Shown here piece by piece: positions 17,658 through 26,923 of a stretch of DNA of 64,000 bases. The position numbers and the translations under genes are program-made. Source of the DNA: Chitinophagaceae bacterium (lineage in GTDB: Bacteria; Bacteroidota; Bacteroidia; Chitinophagales; Chitinophagaceae); the NCBI GenBank assembly GCA_025449935.1, contig JANWIJ010000006.1, positions 1 through 64,000 on the forward strand, written 5' to 3'. The notes under the pieces were generated by a model that saw only the letters and a program-made list of their open reading frames with translations, did not search any database and was not told the origin of the DNA. Each line of letters begins with the position of its first letter. Positions within the stretch are counted from its first letter, which is position 1.

Positions 17658-18176
17658 TTATCCGTTAAATACTTTCTTCAAACCCAAATTACGGGTCTTC
17701 GCCACCTGGACGGGTTCACGCAACAAAGCCAGTGCTTTAAATGTTGCTTTTACCACGTTGTGCGGGTTAGCAGAACCGAGTGATTTCGCCAGTACATCTG
17801 TCACACCGGCGCTTTCCAGCACGGCACGCATAGACCCACCCGCGATTACACCTGTACCATGGGCAGCCGGCTTGATCAATACCTTAGCAGCGCCTTCTTT
17901 GGCCCACTGGTCATGCGGTATTGTGCCTTTCATAACGGGAACTTTGATGAGATTTTTCTTAGCATCCTCAATTCCCTTGGTAATGGCTTCCTGGACTTCT
18001 TTGGCTTTACCCAAACCATGACCCACCACCCCGTTCTCATTTCCTACCACAACGAGTGCAGAGAAACTGAATGCACGGCCCCCTTTGGTAGTTTTCACTA
18101 CCCGGTTGATGGCAACTACTTTATCTTTCAGTTCAAGGTCTCCGGCTTTTACCCTGTTTACGTTAAACTTTGACAT
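17658..18176 (-). CDS. rpsE: 30S ribosomal protein S5
   Basis: 172 residues, with the N-terminal double-stranded RNA-binding domain ([31 protein letters not shown]) and the C-terminal S5 domain ([34 protein letters not shown]). S5 takes part in decoding accuracy and mRNA unwinding on the small subunit. Standard place between rplR and rpmD. Confidence 0.97.
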   Translation of the reverse strand: MSKFNVNRVKAGDLELKDKVVAINRVVKTTKGGRAFSFSALVVVGNENGVVGHGLGKAKEVQEAITKGIEDAKKNLIKVPVMKGTIPHDQWAKEGAAKVLIKPAAHGTGVIAGGSMRAVLESAGVTDVLAKSLGSANPHNVVKATFKALALLREPVQVAKTRNLGLKKVFNG

Positions 18177-18212
18177 TTATGCTTGTAATTAAAAGTTTGA
18201 ATGTTGTTTCTT

Positions 18213-18575
18213 TTAAAATTTAAGACCGCCTTCCCTTGCCCCGTCAGCTACAGATTTCACACGACCATGATAGAGATACCCACCCCGGTCAAAGGTTACA
18301 TCCTTTATACCCAGTTCAACCGCTTTTTTCGCGATCGCTTCCCCGACCATCTTGCTTTTCTCTACTTTATTAGCCTTCTGGGCCTGGATGGCCTTATCCT
18401 TTGAAGATGCGGCAGCCAGTGTTTGCCCGTTTGCATCATCGATCAGTTGCGCATAGATATCCGAATTGCTCCTGAACACCGAAAGCCTGGGCTTCTGGGC
18501 TGACCCTTCACCAATTTTCCGGCGAATGCGGTAGCGGATATTTTTCCTTCTTTGTGACTTAACTTTTGGATTCAT
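18213..18575 (-). CDS. rplR: 50S ribosomal protein L18
   Basis: 120 residues, normal length. Basic N-terminus ([19 protein letters not shown]), then [17 protein letters not shown] and the C-terminal [24 protein letters not shown], which bind 5S rRNA. A 125-base spacer separates it from rplF. Confidence 0.97.
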   Translation of the reverse strand: MNPKVKSQRRKNIRYRIRRKIGEGSAQKPRLSVFRSNSDIYAQLIDDANGQTLAAASSKDKAIQAQKANKVEKSKMVGEAIAKKAVELGIKDVTFDRGGYLYHGRVKSVADGAREGGLKF

Positions 18576-18700
18576 CTTTTTCTATTTTTATTTTCCTGAT
18601 TCTGCCAGGAAATCGATTTGAAAATTTCTCGATTTAATGATTTGATGATTTGTACAAGCCGTCATTTCGAAACCAGCTATTTATCAAATTTTCAACTCAA
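18576..18700. repeat. rplR-rplF spacer with ATTTGATGATTTG repeats
   Basis: The spacer contains a degenerate run of ATTT-ATGATTTGATGATTTG type. The same word ATTTGATGATTTG also appears near 5205-5217 in the 5' end of susC. No gene, promoter box or terminator is seen. Confidence 0.35.
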
Positions 18701-19255
18701 TTATTTACCGGCCGCTTTACCAGCTTTCTTACGCACCACTTCACCTACATACCGCACACCCTTTCCTTTGTAAGGCTCCGGTTTCCGGAGACCACGCAAT
18801 TTCGCAGCCACCTGGCCGATCAACTGCTTGTCAATGCCTTCCAGTGTGATGGTCGGGTTCTGACCTTTTTCCTGGGCTGTAGCAACTTTGATTTCCTTAG
18901 GTACTTCAAAAACGATGTTGTGAGAATAACCTAATGAAAGATCGAGCACATTTCCCTGGTTGGCGGCTTTGAAACCCACACCGATCAGTTCGAGTTTTCG
19001 CTGGTAACCATCTGTTACTCCTTTTACCAGGTTAGAAATCAAAGAACGATACAGGCCATGCAGGGCACGGTGACGTATCTGGTCAGTCGGACGGGCAAAT
19101 GTTATGTTTCCGTCTTTAACCTCCACGGTAATATCGCGATCAATCGCCTGCTTCAATTCTCCTTTGGGTCCTTTTACAGTAACCACATTATCCTTGTTCA
19201 CAGAAATAGTGACACCACTGGGAGCGATTACCGGTTGTTTTCCTATACGAGACAT
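18701..19255 (-). CDS. rplF: 50S ribosomal protein L6
   Basis: 184 residues, two L6 repeats (N-terminal KQPVIAPSGVTISVNKDNVVTVKGPKGEL and C-terminal EGIDKQLIGQVAAKLRGLRKPEPYKGKGVRY) followed by a Lys-rich tail. It binds 23S rRNA near the sarcin-ricin loop and factor-binding site. Between rpsH and rplR as usual. Confidence 0.97.
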   Translation of the reverse strand: MSRIGKQPVIAPSGVTISVNKDNVVTVKGPKGELKQAIDRDITVEVKDGNITFARPTDQIRHRALHGLYRSLISNLVKGVTDGYQRKLELIGVGFKAANQGNVLDLSLGYSHNIVFEVPKEIKVATAQEKGQNPTITLEGIDKQLIGQVAAKLRGLRKPEPYKGKGVRYVGEVVRKKAGKAAGK

Positions 19256-19344
19256 AAAATAATTTTATAGTTTGTTGTTCCTTGTTTGTTGCAGACCGGT
19301 CAGCTTAGTATAGTTTCGGCTTAATGTATCGGCAACGTTTATTA

Positions 19345-19378
19345 CCCGGCTTCTGGCTAACTGCCAGCAGCTTTCTAT
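19345..19378. repeat. AGCTGCTGGC-type spacer repeat after rpsH
   Basis: Directly after the rpsH stop the minus strand reads AGAAAGCTGCTGGC and then AGTTAGCCAGAAGCC. Nearly the same string follows the rpsC stop (22598-22612). This marks a short dispersed repeat at the 3' ends of two operon genes. Confidence 0.45.
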
Positions 19379-19777
19379 TTAATATACATAGCAAAGCACC
19401 TCACCCCCAACGTTCTGCACCTTGGCTTCTTTATCTGTCATTACTCCTTTGGAAGTAGACAGGATGGCCACACCCAGCCCGTTCTTTACACGACGGAAAT
19501 CAGCCGGCTTGGCATACTGGCGCAAACCCGGGCGACTTACCCTTTCCATGTTCTGAATGGCGGGTTGCTTGGTGGAAGGATCATACTTCAGGGCGATCTT
19601 GATAACGCCTTGTTTGTTATCATCTTCAAATTTGTACTTCAGGATATATCCCTGGTTGTACAAAATCTCTGTCATACGCTTCTTTAAATTAGAAGCCGGA
19701 ATGTCAACAACACGATGACCCGCCATCTGTGCATTACGAATTCTGGTCAGGAAATCTGCTATAGGATCTGTTACCAT
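19379..19777 (-). CDS. rpsH: 30S ribosomal protein S8
   Basis: 132 residues. N-terminal TDPIADFLTRIRNAQMAGHRVVDIPASNLK and the C-terminal rRNA-binding motif GVAILSTSKGVMTDKEA are intact. S8 organises the central domain of 16S rRNA. Unusually for this phylum an AGGAGG stretch (19792-19787) lies 9 bases before its ATG, inside a palindromic element. Confidence 0.97.
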   Translation of the reverse strand: MVTDPIADFLTRIRNAQMAGHRVVDIPASNLKKRMTEILYNQGYILKYKFEDDNKQGVIKIALKYDPSTKQPAIQNMERVSRPGLRQYAKPADFRRVKNGLGVAILSTSKGVMTDKEAKVQNVGGEVLCYVY

Positions 19778-19786
19778 ATTTTTTGC

Positions 19787-19813
19787 CCTCCTACGTCCCC
19801 CGCCACGGCGGGG
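19787..19813 (-). repeat. Palindromic element with an embedded AGGAGG before rpsH
   Basis: In the rpsN-rpsH spacer, CCCCGCC (19798-19804) and GGCGGGG (19807-19813) form a perfect stem with a 2-base loop. Next to it, on the minus strand, GACGTAGGAGGG leads to the rpsH ATG with 9 bases between AGGAGG and the start. The element resembles the GC-rich palindromes elsewhere in the window and may incidentally supply a Shine-Dalgarno sequence. Confidence 0.5.
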
Positions 19814-19850
19814 AATAATTGGAAAAGTTTAGTTTAATAATTTAATTGTC

Positions 19851-20120
19851 TTACCAGCTTGCTTTTTTCAATCCCGGGATCTTTCCGTTCAGGGCCATGT
19901 CTCTCAGCATGATCCTTGATAACCCGAAATAACGAACGTATCCTTTCGGACGCCCCGTAATCTGGCAGCGGTTCTTCAAACGAACTTTCGAAGAATTCTT
20001 CGGCATTTCGTCCAAAGCTTTCCAGTCGCCGGCTTTTTTCAGCTCTTCCCGCTTAGCTGCATGCTGGGCCACCATCTTTTCTCTTTTTCGCTGCCTGGCT
20101 TTTACTGATGTTTTAGCCAT
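19851..20120 (-). CDS. rpsN: 30S ribosomal protein S14 (zinc-independent form)
   Basis: 89 residues, the longer S14 type. The region that carries CXXC pairs in the zinc form has only one Cys ([29 protein letters not shown]). S14 helps assemble the 30S head. Between rplE and rpsH as usual. Confidence 0.97.
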   Translation of the reverse strand: MAKTSVKARQRKREKMVAQHAAKREELKKAGDWKALDEMPKNSSKVRLKNRCQITGRPKGYVRYFGLSRIMLRDMALNGKIPGLKKASW

Positions 20121-20138
20121 AATTGTTTATTCTTTTTT

Positions 20139-20717
20139 TTAGTTTGAACTGTTTTTTGTTGCGTTTCTGAAAGGCATTCCCAGCTCTTTCAATAACTCGT
20201 ATGCTTCTTCGTCTGTATTCGCTGTAGTAACAAACGTGATATCCAGGCCGGTGATCTTATTCACTTTGTCGATATCGATTTCCGGGAAAATGATCTGCTC
20301 GGTTACACCCAGTGTATAATTACCGCGGCCATCAAATGCCTTTTCGTTCACGCCTTTGAAATCACGAACCCGGGGCAATGCCACTGCAATCAACCGATCC
20401 AGGAATTCGTACATCTTCACACCACGCAGTGTCACCCTGGCACCAATCGGCATGTTCTTACGCAGTTTAAAATTCGAGATATCTTTCTTTGACATGGTTG
20501 CAACTGCCTTCTGTCCTGCAATGGTTGTGAGTTCATCCAGGGCGATATCAACCAGCTTTTTGTCGGTTACAGCACCATTCACGCCGCGGTTCAGGCAGAT
20601 CTTCTCCAGCTTGGGAGCCTGCATCACCGTGTCGTAGCTAAACTTTTTTACCAGGGCAGGTACCACATCGTTTTTGTACTTATCTGCCAGTCTCGGGGTA
20701 TATTTCTTTGTTGCCAT
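20139..20717 (-). CDS. rplE: 50S ribosomal protein L5
   Basis: 192 residues, full length. It contains [21 protein letters not shown], the [19 protein letters not shown] core and [35 protein letters not shown]5 binds 5S rRNA and contacts P-site tRNA. Its ATG overlaps the stop codon of rplX by one base (TAATG), so the two are translationally coupled. Confidence 0.97.
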   Translation of the reverse strand: MATKKYTPRLADKYKNDVVPALVKKFSYDTVMQAPKLEKICLNRGVNGAVTDKKLVDIALDELTTIAGQKAVATMSKKDISNFKLRKNMPIGARVTLRGVKMYEFLDRLIAVALPRVRDFKGVNEKAFDGRGNYTLGVTEQIIFPEIDIDKVNKITGLDITFVTTANTDEEAYELLKELGMPFRNATKNSSN

Positions 20718-21073
20718 TATTTTTTACCTCCCTGAGTTTTTTTTGTTTTAAAAACCCGTTCAGTTTTTCCGTCTTTTCTTACTCTTGTTACTTTCGCGCC
20801 GGCTTTCTGCGCCGCATCCCAAAGCATTACATTGCTGATGTGGATCGGGGCCTCCCGCTTGATGATACCACCTTTGGTATTCTGCGCCGAGGGTTTACTG
20901 TGCTTGGTAATGATGTTCACACCTTCCACGATCACTTTTCCTTCCTCCACCAATACTTCTTTGACCGGGCGGGGTTTTGATAAATCTTTATCATCACCGG
21001 TAATCACCACCACACTGTCTCCTTTCCGGATATTGTACTTGGGTTTAAATCTTGCTTTCATTTTATCTGTCAT
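20717..21073 (-). CDS. rplX: 50S ribosomal protein L24
   Basis: 118 residues with the N-terminal KOW motif ([16 protein letters not shown]) and [37 protein letters not shown]24 starts large-subunit assembly. A second Met at residue 5 ([10 protein letters not shown]) is also a possible start. Confidence 0.97.
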   Translation of the reverse strand: MTDKMKARFKPKYNIRKGDSVVVITGDDKDLSKPRPVKEVLVEEGKVIVEGVNIITKHSKPSAQNTKGGIIKREAPIHISNVMLWDAAQKAGAKVTRVRKDGKTERVFKTKKTQGGKK

Positions 21074-21099
21074 TAATGGGTTTGAACCCTTTTAATCAA

Positions 21100-21468
21100 T
21101 TATAATACTTCCGGGGCCAGGGAAATGATTTTCATATAACCTTTATCCCGCAATTCTCTCGCCACCGGTCCGAAAATACGCGTACCGCGGGGCTCATCCG
21201 ACTGGTTCAAAATCACCACCGCGTTATCATCAAAGCGGATATAAGAACCATCTTTGCGACGCAACTTGTTCGTGGTGCGTACGATTACTGCTTTGGCAAC
21301 TGTCCCTTTTTTAATGCCCCCCTGCGGTAAGGCGTCTTTTACCGTTACCACAATCTTATCGCCGATCCTGGCATAACGCTGGCCGCTGTTGCCGAGTACC
21401 CGGATACAAAGCACCTCTTTGGCACCGCTGTTATCCGCTACATTTAACCGGCTTTCTTGCTGAATCAT
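21100..21468 (-). CDS. rplN: 50S ribosomal protein L14
   Basis: 122 residues, the standard length. Starts [26 protein letters not shown] and ends in [31 protein letters not shown]. It forms an intersubunit bridge with 16S rRNA. Confidence 0.98.
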   Translation of the reverse strand: MIQQESRLNVADNSGAKEVLCIRVLGNSGQRYARIGDKIVVTVKDALPQGGIKKGTVAKAVIVRTTNKLRRKDGSYIRFDDNAVVILNQSDEPRGTRIFGPVARELRDKGYMKIISLAPEVL

Positions 21469-21574
21469 CTTTTTGCTTTTAGCTTTTAGCTTCGAGTTTC
21501 GAGCTCTTCGCCTAAATTTTGTTATCTACTATTATTATCCCGCAGCCCGTAGCTCATCGCCCGTAGCTTATTTT
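21469..21574. repeat. rpsQ-rplN spacer made of AGCTA/GGGC micro-repeats
   Basis: On the minus strand the 106 bases contain AAGCTACGGGCGATGAGC, then TACGGGCTGCGGG, and AGCTAAAAGCTAAAAGC next to rplN, as well as a CGAAGAGCTCGAAACTCGAAG palindromic patch (GAGCTC core). No ORF or promoter box is seen. Confidence 0.4.
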
Positions 21575-21832
21575 TTACTTCACTTTTTCCACTACTTCCA
21601 CCAGTCTCCAACGCTTGGTTTTGCTCAGTGGACGACTTTCCATGATCTTGACCACATCACCGATGCTGCACTCATTCTTATCATCATGCGCATGGAATTT
21701 AGTCGTCTTTTTTACGAACTTACCGTAGATCGGGTGTTTTACTTTTCTTTCGACTTCCACCGTGATGGTTTTGGTCATCTTATTGCTGGTTACCACGCCA
21801 ATCCGGGTCTTTCTTAAATTTCTTGCTTCCAT
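21575..21832 (-). CDS. rpsQ: 30S ribosomal protein S17
   Basis: 85 residues, full length ([44 protein letters not shown]). An OB-fold protein binding the 5' domain of 16S rRNA. 13 bases after rpmC. Confidence 0.97.
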   Translation of the reverse strand: MEARNLRKTRIGVVTSNKMTKTITVEVERKVKHPIYGKFVKKTTKFHAHDDKNECSIGDVVKIMESRPLSKTKRWRLVEVVEKVK

Positions 21833-21845
21833 TTTATTCGCTTTA

Positions 21846-22055
21846 TTATGCTTGCTGTTGCTTTAACTTCAATTCCGTTTTCAACCGGGCAATCTCGCGG
21901 CGCAATCCGCGGATGGTCATAGGATTCTCCAGGGGAGAAATCGTATGCGCAAACTCCAGCTTCTTCAAACGCTGCTTGTCTTCTTCCAGCCGGGCAGTAA
22001 GATCCTGCTCGTTCATCCCGTGAATACTTTTTACAAAATCAGATTTCTTTGACAT
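21846..22055 (-). CDS. rpmC: 50S ribosomal protein L29
   Basis: 69 residues, two-helix protein near the exit tunnel ([46 protein letters not shown]). Between rplP and rpsQ as usual. Confidence 0.96.
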   Translation of the reverse strand: MSKKSDFVKSIHGMNEQDLTARLEEDKQRLKKLEFAHTISPLENPMTIRGLRREIARLKTELKLKQQQA

Positions 22056-22075
22056 CGCTTTCGATTTATTAATAA

Positions 22076-22498
22076 TTACGCAGTCATTAAATCACGGCGT
22101 ATAACAAATTTTGTTTTAATCGGCAGTTTACCGGCAGCCAGTGCTAATGAAGCCCGGGCCACTTTTTCATCCACGCCATCTACTTCAAACAGGATACGTC
22201 CGGGTTTTACCACGGCAGCCCAGAACTCCAGGTTACCTTTACCCTTACCCATCCTCACTTCAGCCGGCTTCCTGGTAATGGGTTTGTCAGGGAAAATGCG
22301 TATCCATACATTACCTTCTCTTTTCATTTCACGGGTCAATGCCTGGCGGGCTGCTTCGATCTGGCGGTCAGTGATCCAGTGCTGGTCCAGTGCCTTTAAG
22401 CCATATGAGCCAAAGGCAATGGTAGTACCTCTTTTCGCATCACCTTTCATGCGACCCTTCTGCATCTTCCTGTGCTTTGTTCTTTTCGGTTGTAACAT
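22076..22498 (-). CDS. rplP: 50S ribosomal protein L16
   Basis: 140 residues. Typical start [24 protein letters not shown] and conserved core ([48 protein letters not shown]). It contacts the A-site tRNA elbow. Confidence 0.98.
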   Translation of the reverse strand: MLQPKRTKHRKMQKGRMKGDAKRGTTIAFGSYGLKALDQHWITDRQIEAARQALTREMKREGNVWIRIFPDKPITRKPAEVRMGKGKGNLEFWAAVVKPGRILFEVDGVDEKVARASLALAAGKLPIKTKFVIRRDLMTA

Positions 22499-22612
22499 AT
22501 TTCTGAGCTTTTAGCTACCGGCTCCCAGCTTCTGGCTGCGGCTTATAGCAAATGAAACCATTTTTATTAATGAACTGCCAGTAGCTAATAGCCAGCGACC
22601 AGCAGCTTTCTT
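22499..22612. repeat. rpsC-rplP spacer with AGCTA/CTGGC micro-repeats
   Basis: The 114-base spacer is largely built from variants of AGCTACTGGC and TATTAGC, for example CGCTGGCTATTAGC and TACTGGCAG on the minus strand, and AGCCAGAAGCTGGGAGCC nearer rplP. The start AGAAAGCTGCTGG directly follows the rpsC stop and repeats the sequence after rpsH. No gene is seen. Confidence 0.45.
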
Positions 22613-23392
22613 TTAATTTCTTCTTCCTCCTCCACCGCCACCCCGGCGGTCTCCACCACCCCTGCGGTCATCCCGGCGATCACCACCGCGGTCATCTCTT
22701 CTTTCCCGCCGGTCTGTCACTTCGCTTTTTCCACCCACGAAGTTGGGATTGAGATCTCTTTTCGTTAACACTTCACCTTTACAGATCCAAACTTTGATAC
22801 CAATTTTGCCATAAACAGTTTGGGCAAATACATTGGCATAATCAATATCCATCCGGAATGTATGCAGTGGCACACGTCCCTGCTTAAACTCTTCGCTACG
22901 GGCAATCTCTGAACCACCGAGACGTCCGCTTAATTTTACTTTAATACCCTCAGCACCCATGCGCAATGCAGAGGCAATCGCCATCTTGGTGGCTCTTTTA
23001 AAGTTGATGCGGTTCTCGATCTGGCGGGCAATGGTATCGCCCACGATCATCGCATCCAGTTCAGGACGGCGGATCTCCAGGATGTTGATCTGCACATCAT
23101 CTTTACCGGTCAGTTTCTTTAATTCTTCCTTGATACGGTCTACTTCACCACCACCTTTACCAATGATAATACCCGGCTTGGAAGTATGAATCGTAATGAT
23201 CAGCTTTCCCAGTGTTCGCTCAATAACAATTTTTGAGATACCACCTTTGTTAATACGGGCATTCAGGTAGGTCCTGATCCTGTTGTCTTCGATCAGCCTG
23301 GTTGCGTACGTCTTTTTATCGGCATACCAGTTGGATTCCCAACCACGGATGATACCAAGCCTGTTACCAATCGGATTTGCTTTTTGACCCAT
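22613..23392 (-). CDS. rpsC: 30S ribosomal protein S3 with an RG-rich tail
   Basis: 259 residues. The N-terminal region ([22 protein letters not shown]), the KH domain ([28 protein letters not shown] loop) and the C-terminal S3 domain ([25 protein letters not shown]) are complete. From about residue 225 a disordered tail of Arg, Gly and Asp runs to the end ([19 protein letters not shown]). The encoding DNA is low-complexity and GC-rich. S3 shapes the mRNA entry channel. Confidence 0.97.
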   Translation of the reverse strand: MGQKANPIGNRLGIIRGWESNWYADKKTYATRLIEDNRIRTYLNARINKGGISKIVIERTLGKLIITIHTSKPGIIIGKGGGEVDRIKEELKKLTGKDDVQINILEIRRPELDAMIVGDTIARQIENRINFKRATKMAIASALRMGAEGIKVKLSGRLGGSEIARSEEFKQGRVPLHTFRMDIDYANVFAQTVYGKIGIKVWICKGEVLTKRDLNPNFVGGKSEVTDRRERRDDRGGDRRDDRRGGGDRRGGGGGGRRN

Positions 23393-23397
23393 TGTTG

Positions 23398-23811
23398 TTA
23401 TGCGTTATTCGTTAATTTATTTGTTTTCGGACCTTGCTTAACCGCTTTTTTGCCGGTAGTCGTTTCAGCCGCTGCTGCTTTGGCATCCACGATCACGGTC
23501 ACATGGTTGCTGCGTTTACGAACACGATAACCACGACCCTGTGGAGCCGGGCGCATTCTTTTCAATGTTCTTGCCCCGTCCACGAAAATGGTTTTAACCA
23601 CCAACTCGCTTTCATCACCGCCTTCATTTTTCTGCTTCCAGTTATTGATCGCACTCAATACCAGTTTGCGCAGGGGAACGGCCGGGTGTTTGGGATTATG
23701 CTCCAGCTCAGCCAGCACTTTTTCTACTTTCTGACCGCGGATGAGGTCAGCCAGCAAACGCATTTTGCGGGGTGAGGTGGGATAATTTCTCAGTTTAGCT
23801 ACTGCTTCCAT
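23398..23811 (-). CDS. rplV: 50S ribosomal protein L22
   Basis: 137 residues. It contains [32 protein letters not shown] and the tunnel-lining hairpin region [29 protein letters not shown], followed by an Ala/Thr/Lys-rich extension. 5 bases before rpsC. Confidence 0.97.
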   Translation of the reverse strand: MEAVAKLRNYPTSPRKMRLLADLIRGQKVEKVLAELEHNPKHPAVPLRKLVLSAINNWKQKNEGGDESELVVKTIFVDGARTLKRMRPAPQGRGYRVRKRSNHVTVIVDAKAAAAETTTGKKAVKQGPKTNKLTNNA

Positions 23812-23828
23812 TGTTATTAATTTCTTTA

Positions 23829-24098
23829 TTAACCTTCTTTTTTAGAGTGTCCTTTGAACTGCCGGGTTGGTGCAAACTCGCCCAATTTATGGCCAACCAT
23901 AAACTCGGTTACATACACCGGGATAAACTTGTTGCCATTATGAACAGCAAAAGTGTGTCCCACGAAATCAGGTGAAATGGTAGAGCGGCGGCTCCATGTC
24001 TTGATAACACCTTTTTTATTTTTCCCTTCGTTAATAGCCAGCACCTTTTTTTCAAGATGAGAAGCTATATAAGGACCTTTTTTAATCGAACGAGCCAT
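23829..24098 (-). CDS. rpsS: 30S ribosomal protein S19
   Basis: 89 residues, normal. [18 protein letters not shown] start and [37 protein letters not shown] end are conserved. It binds the 16S head with S13. Confidence 0.98.
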   Translation of the reverse strand: MARSIKKGPYIASHLEKKVLAINEGKNKKGVIKTWSRRSTISPDFVGHTFAVHNGNKFIPVYVTEFMVGHKLGEFAPTRQFKGHSKKEG

Positions 24099-24127
24099 GT
24101 TTATGACGTTGTTTTATTAACAGTTAT

Positions 24128-24964
24128 TTACTTGGATATTTTGCTTCCGTTCTTTCTTTGAATAATCAGCTTGTCACTTCCTTTTCCTCTTGTTCTTGTT
24201 TTCAGGCCTCTTGAATACTGGCCATTCCTGCTCCGGGGCTGTCCACCGGAAGCTTTACCTTCACCACCACCCATCGGGTGATCAACCGGGTTCATGGCTA
24301 CACCACGGGTTCTTGGTTTGATTCCTTTCCACCTGTTACGCCCAGCCTTACCCATGCTTTGCAGGAAGTGGTCGCTGTTGCTCACCACACCAACGGTTGC
24401 ATAGCAATTGATCAGCACTTTTCTTAATTCACCGGAAGGCATTTTTAATACCGCGTACTTTTCTTCTTTGTTGGTCAGCTGTGCAGAAGATCCTGCACTG
24501 CGGGCCAGCTTTCCACCCTGGCCGGGCTGCATCTCAATATTGTGCACATTGGTACCCAACGGCATATTCTTCATCGGCAACGCGTTCCCGATTTCAGGGG
24601 CTACGTCTGCACCGCTTTCCACTTTAGCGCCTACCTGTAATCCCTGGGGAGCCAGGATATAACGCTTTTCGCCATCGGCATAATTCAATAAAGCGATAAA
24701 CGCGGTACGGTTTGGATCGTACTGAACTGATTCTACGGTTCCAACCCCTGCTTTATTTCTCTTAAAATCAATGATTCGATACTTCTTCTTGTGACCACCA
24801 CCCCGGTAGCGCATAGCCAAATGACCAGAGGAGTTACGGCCACCGGTTCTCGGCTTTGCTTCTACCAGGCTCTTTTCAGGAACATTGGTAGTAACTTCAG
24901 CATAGGCATTACCGATTCTCCAACGGGTACCGGCTGTAATAGGTTTAAATTTTCTTAGTGCCAT
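24128..24964 (-). CDS. rplB: 50S ribosomal protein L2
   Basis: 278 residues. It contains the RNA-binding domain ([32 protein letters not shown]) and the C-terminal peptidyl-transferase-near segment ([26 protein letters not shown]) with its conserved His. L2 is needed for subunit association and peptidyl transfer. Confidence 0.98.
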   Translation of the reverse strand: MALRKFKPITAGTRWRIGNAYAEVTTNVPEKSLVEAKPRTGGRNSSGHLAMRYRGGGHKKKYRIIDFKRNKAGVGTVESVQYDPNRTAFIALLNYADGEKRYILAPQGLQVGAKVESGADVAPEIGNALPMKNMPLGTNVHNIEMQPGQGGKLARSAGSSAQLTNKEEKYAVLKMPSGELRKVLINCYATVGVVSNSDHFLQSMGKAGRNRWKGIKPRTRGVAMNPVDHPMGGGEGKASGGQPRSRNGQYSRGLKTRTRGKGSDKLIIQRKNGSKISK

Positions 24965-24994
24965 TTTTCAATTTCTTTTAGTTCAACATTAGCG

Positions 24995-25016
24995 GCCTGC
25001 CTGCCGGCAGGCAGGC
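24995..25016. repeat. Perfect 22-base GC palindrome in the rplW-rplB spacer
   Basis: GCCTGCCTGCC (24995-25005) is followed directly by its reverse complement. No U-run follows on either strand, so a terminator is unlikely. The CCTGCCGGCAGG core recurs in modified form in the BaiN-like gene (13911-13937), pointing to a REP-like dispersed element. Confidence 0.6.
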
Positions 25017-25040
25017 TGTTGAAGCCATTCGTTTTGAGGG

Positions 25041-25340
25041 TTAAATATTTGAATAGAGATCAATTGTTTCTCCCTCGGCTACGGTTACATAAGCTTTTTT
25101 ATAGCCGGGCTTGCGACCCTTGATAATACCTGCTTTGGTAAACCGTGACCTGTCTTTTGCCGGAACCACAGCCGTATTGACGGCCGTTACGGTAACACCA
25201 TAAAAACCCTCAATAGCTTTTTTGATTTCCAGCTTGTTTGCCTTTTTTGCCACTTTGAAAGCATAGCGACGCAGTTTGTCCTGCTGTCCATTGGCTTTTT
25301 CTGTCAAAATCGGCTTTATCAATATTTCAGAAACTCTCAT
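25041..25340 (-). CDS. rplW: 50S ribosomal protein L23
   Basis: 99 residues (ILIKPILTEKANGQQDKLRRYAFKVAKKANKLEIKKAIEGFYGVTVTAVNT). It lies at the exit tunnel and docks SRP and trigger factor. 25 bases after rplD. Confidence 0.97.
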   Translation of the reverse strand: MRVSEILIKPILTEKANGQQDKLRRYAFKVAKKANKLEIKKAIEGFYGVTVTAVNTAVVPAKDRSRFTKAGIIKGRKPGYKKAYVTVAEGETIDLYSNI

Positions 25341-25365
25341 TGCGCTCTCTTTAGAATGTTTTTAA

Positions 25366-26001
25366 TTAAGCTTCCGCTTTTTCTTCGTCTGTAAATACTT
25401 TAGCAGCACTTTCCGTGAGGATCAGCACTTCAGAATTTACAATATCATACGTATTGATGTCACTCAGCAATACGCCCAATACAGATGGCACATTGCGGAT
25501 AGACAACTCAACATTGTTGTTGCCCTCCGGCATAATGAACATGGCCTTTTTGTCTGCAATTTTCAGGCTGCCCAGTATGTTCATAAAGTTCTTTGTGCCG
25601 GGAGTATCCAGGGTAATATCTTCTATTACCACGATGGCGTTTTCCTTTGCTTTATACGACAGCGCCGAAATCTTGGCGAGGTCTTTTACCTTACGGTTCA
25701 GTTTGATATCATAACTGTGGGGCTTGGGTCCGAAGATCGTACCACCACCCTTGTATAACGGGTTACGGATATTACCCTTACGGCTTCCACCCGTACCTTT
25801 CTGGCGGTGCAGTTTACGGCTCGCACCCTGGACTTCAGCACGGGTCTTCACTTTGTGAGTACCCTGGCGCTGGGCAGCGAGGTATTGTTTTACTGCCAGG
25901 TAAATGACATGATCGTTAGGTTCTGTACCGAAGATGTCTTCGGGCAGTTCTACCGTCCTGCCGGTTTTCTTTCCTTTTGTATTTAAAACTTCAACTTGCA
26001 T
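25366..26001 (-). CDS. rplD: 50S ribosomal protein L4
   Basis: 211 residues. It has the tunnel loop (RKLHRQKGTGGSRKGNIRNPLYKGGGTIFGPKPHSY) and the globular Rossmann-like part. In E. coli L4 also represses its own operon; whether that happens here is unknown, but the rpsJ-rplC gap upstream contains structure worth checking. Confidence 0.97.
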   Translation of the reverse strand: MQVEVLNTKGKKTGRTVELPEDIFGTEPNDHVIYLAVKQYLAAQRQGTHKVKTRAEVQGASRKLHRQKGTGGSRKGNIRNPLYKGGGTIFGPKPHSYDIKLNRKVKDLAKISALSYKAKENAIVVIEDITLDTPGTKNFMNILGSLKIADKKAMFIMPEGNNNVELSIRNVPSVLGVLLSDINTYDIVNSEVLILTESAAKVFTDEEKAEA

Positions 26002-26042
26002 TTTGTTTCTTTTTTAATAACGGAACTGGGTTCCGTTGTCCG

Positions 26043-26660
26043 TTATTTCTGAATTAAAACAATTGAACCGTTATGACCAGGTACCGAACCACTGACAAGA
26101 ATGTAATTTTTATCAGCGAAAATCTTTACCACTTTCAGTCCTTTCAGTTTCACACGGTCGGTTCCGGTGCGACCGGCCATCTTCATACCTTTCATTACAC
26201 GGGCAGCATCGGAAGAGTTACCCAATGAACCCGGTGCACGCTGACGGTCATGCTGGCCGTGAGATTGCTGACCCACACCATGGAAACCGTGACGTTTAAC
26301 AACGCCCTGGAAACCTTTACCTTTTGTAGTACCAACTACTTCAACAGCATCGCCTTCAGCGAAAATGTCAACTGTAATTGTTTCACCTATATTTTTTTCT
26401 ATTGAGAAATCCCTGAATTCCTTAGAGAATTTTTTGGGAGCTGTAGAAGCTTTTGCGAAATGGTTTGTTTCGGCTTTGGTAGCGTGCTTTTCCTTTTTAT
26501 CGCCGAAAGAAAGCTGGAGAGCGCTGTACCCGTCAGACTCTTTAGTCTTTACCTGGGTAACTACGCAGGGACCCGCCTCGATGATCGTACAGGCGGTCTG
26601 TTTGCCCGAGGGATCGAAGATGCTGGTCATCCCAATCTTTTTCCCAATAATACCTTTCAT
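26043..26660 (-). CDS. rplC: 50S ribosomal protein L3
   Basis: 205 residues ([38 protein letters not shown]; central [34 protein letters not shown]). It is one of the first proteins bound to 23S rRNA. The 263-base gap to rpsJ is the longest inside the operon, and its ATG lies in the loop of a 10-base inverted repeat. Confidence 0.97.
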   Translation of the reverse strand: MKGIIGKKIGMTSIFDPSGKQTACTIIEAGPCVVTQVKTKESDGYSALQLSFGDKKEKHATKAETNHFAKASTAPKKFSKEFRDFSIEKNIGETITVDIFAEGDAVEVVGTTKGKGFQGVVKRHGFHGVGQQSHGQHDRQRAPGSLGNSSDAARVMKGMKMAGRTGTDRVKLKGLKVVKIFADKNYILVSGSVPGHNGSIVLIQK

Positions 26661-26694
26661 GTTTGTACAATTTATGCCTGCAGGATTATTGGGA
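26642..26694 (-). promoter_or_regulatory. Inverted repeat enclosing the rplC start codon
   Basis: On the minus strand TCCCAATAAT (26694-26685) is perfectly complementary to ATTATTGGGA (26651-26642), which is codons 4-6 of rplC plus the next base. The ATG (26660-26658) lies in the 33-base loop. The stem is A/T-rich except at its base. If formed, it would limit ribosome access, as in translational autoregulation of ribosomal protein operons. It could also be chance. Confidence 0.4.
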
Positions 26695-26718
26695 CATCCT
26701 TCGTTGCTGTTGTGACAT

Positions 26719-26745
26719 TGTCACCCTGAGCAAAGCGAAGGGTCA
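26719..26745. repeat. CCCTGAGC-type palindromic repeat in the rpsJ-rplC gap
   Basis: The sequence GTCACCCTGAGC AAA GCGAAGGGTC forms an imperfect inverted repeat (ACCCT with AGGGT outside, GC with GC inside). This is a widespread type of intergenic palindrome in environmental bacterial genomes. It lies in the gap of 263 bases that otherwise contains no supported gene. The 70-codon open frame over the gap has no conserved look. Confidence 0.5.
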
Positions 26746-26923
26746 ATCCCCGTTTGCCACCGACCTTTTCCTTTCTGGGGAAGTACCGGTAGTAAACAAA
26801 CCCTGAATGGCTTGTTTTATGTTAATGCGCCAGAGCTCTTTTCTGCTGCCCCTTACGGGAACATTTTTGAGAGATGGCAATAATTTATTTATAAGAACTA
26901 CAGGAAGTTTACACTCCCGGTTT

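Noticed and set aside
22625-22725. GC-rich repeat at the 3' end of rpsC as a separate element
   Set aside because: It encodes the RG-rich tail of S3, which is in frame and typical of disordered ribosomal protein extensions.
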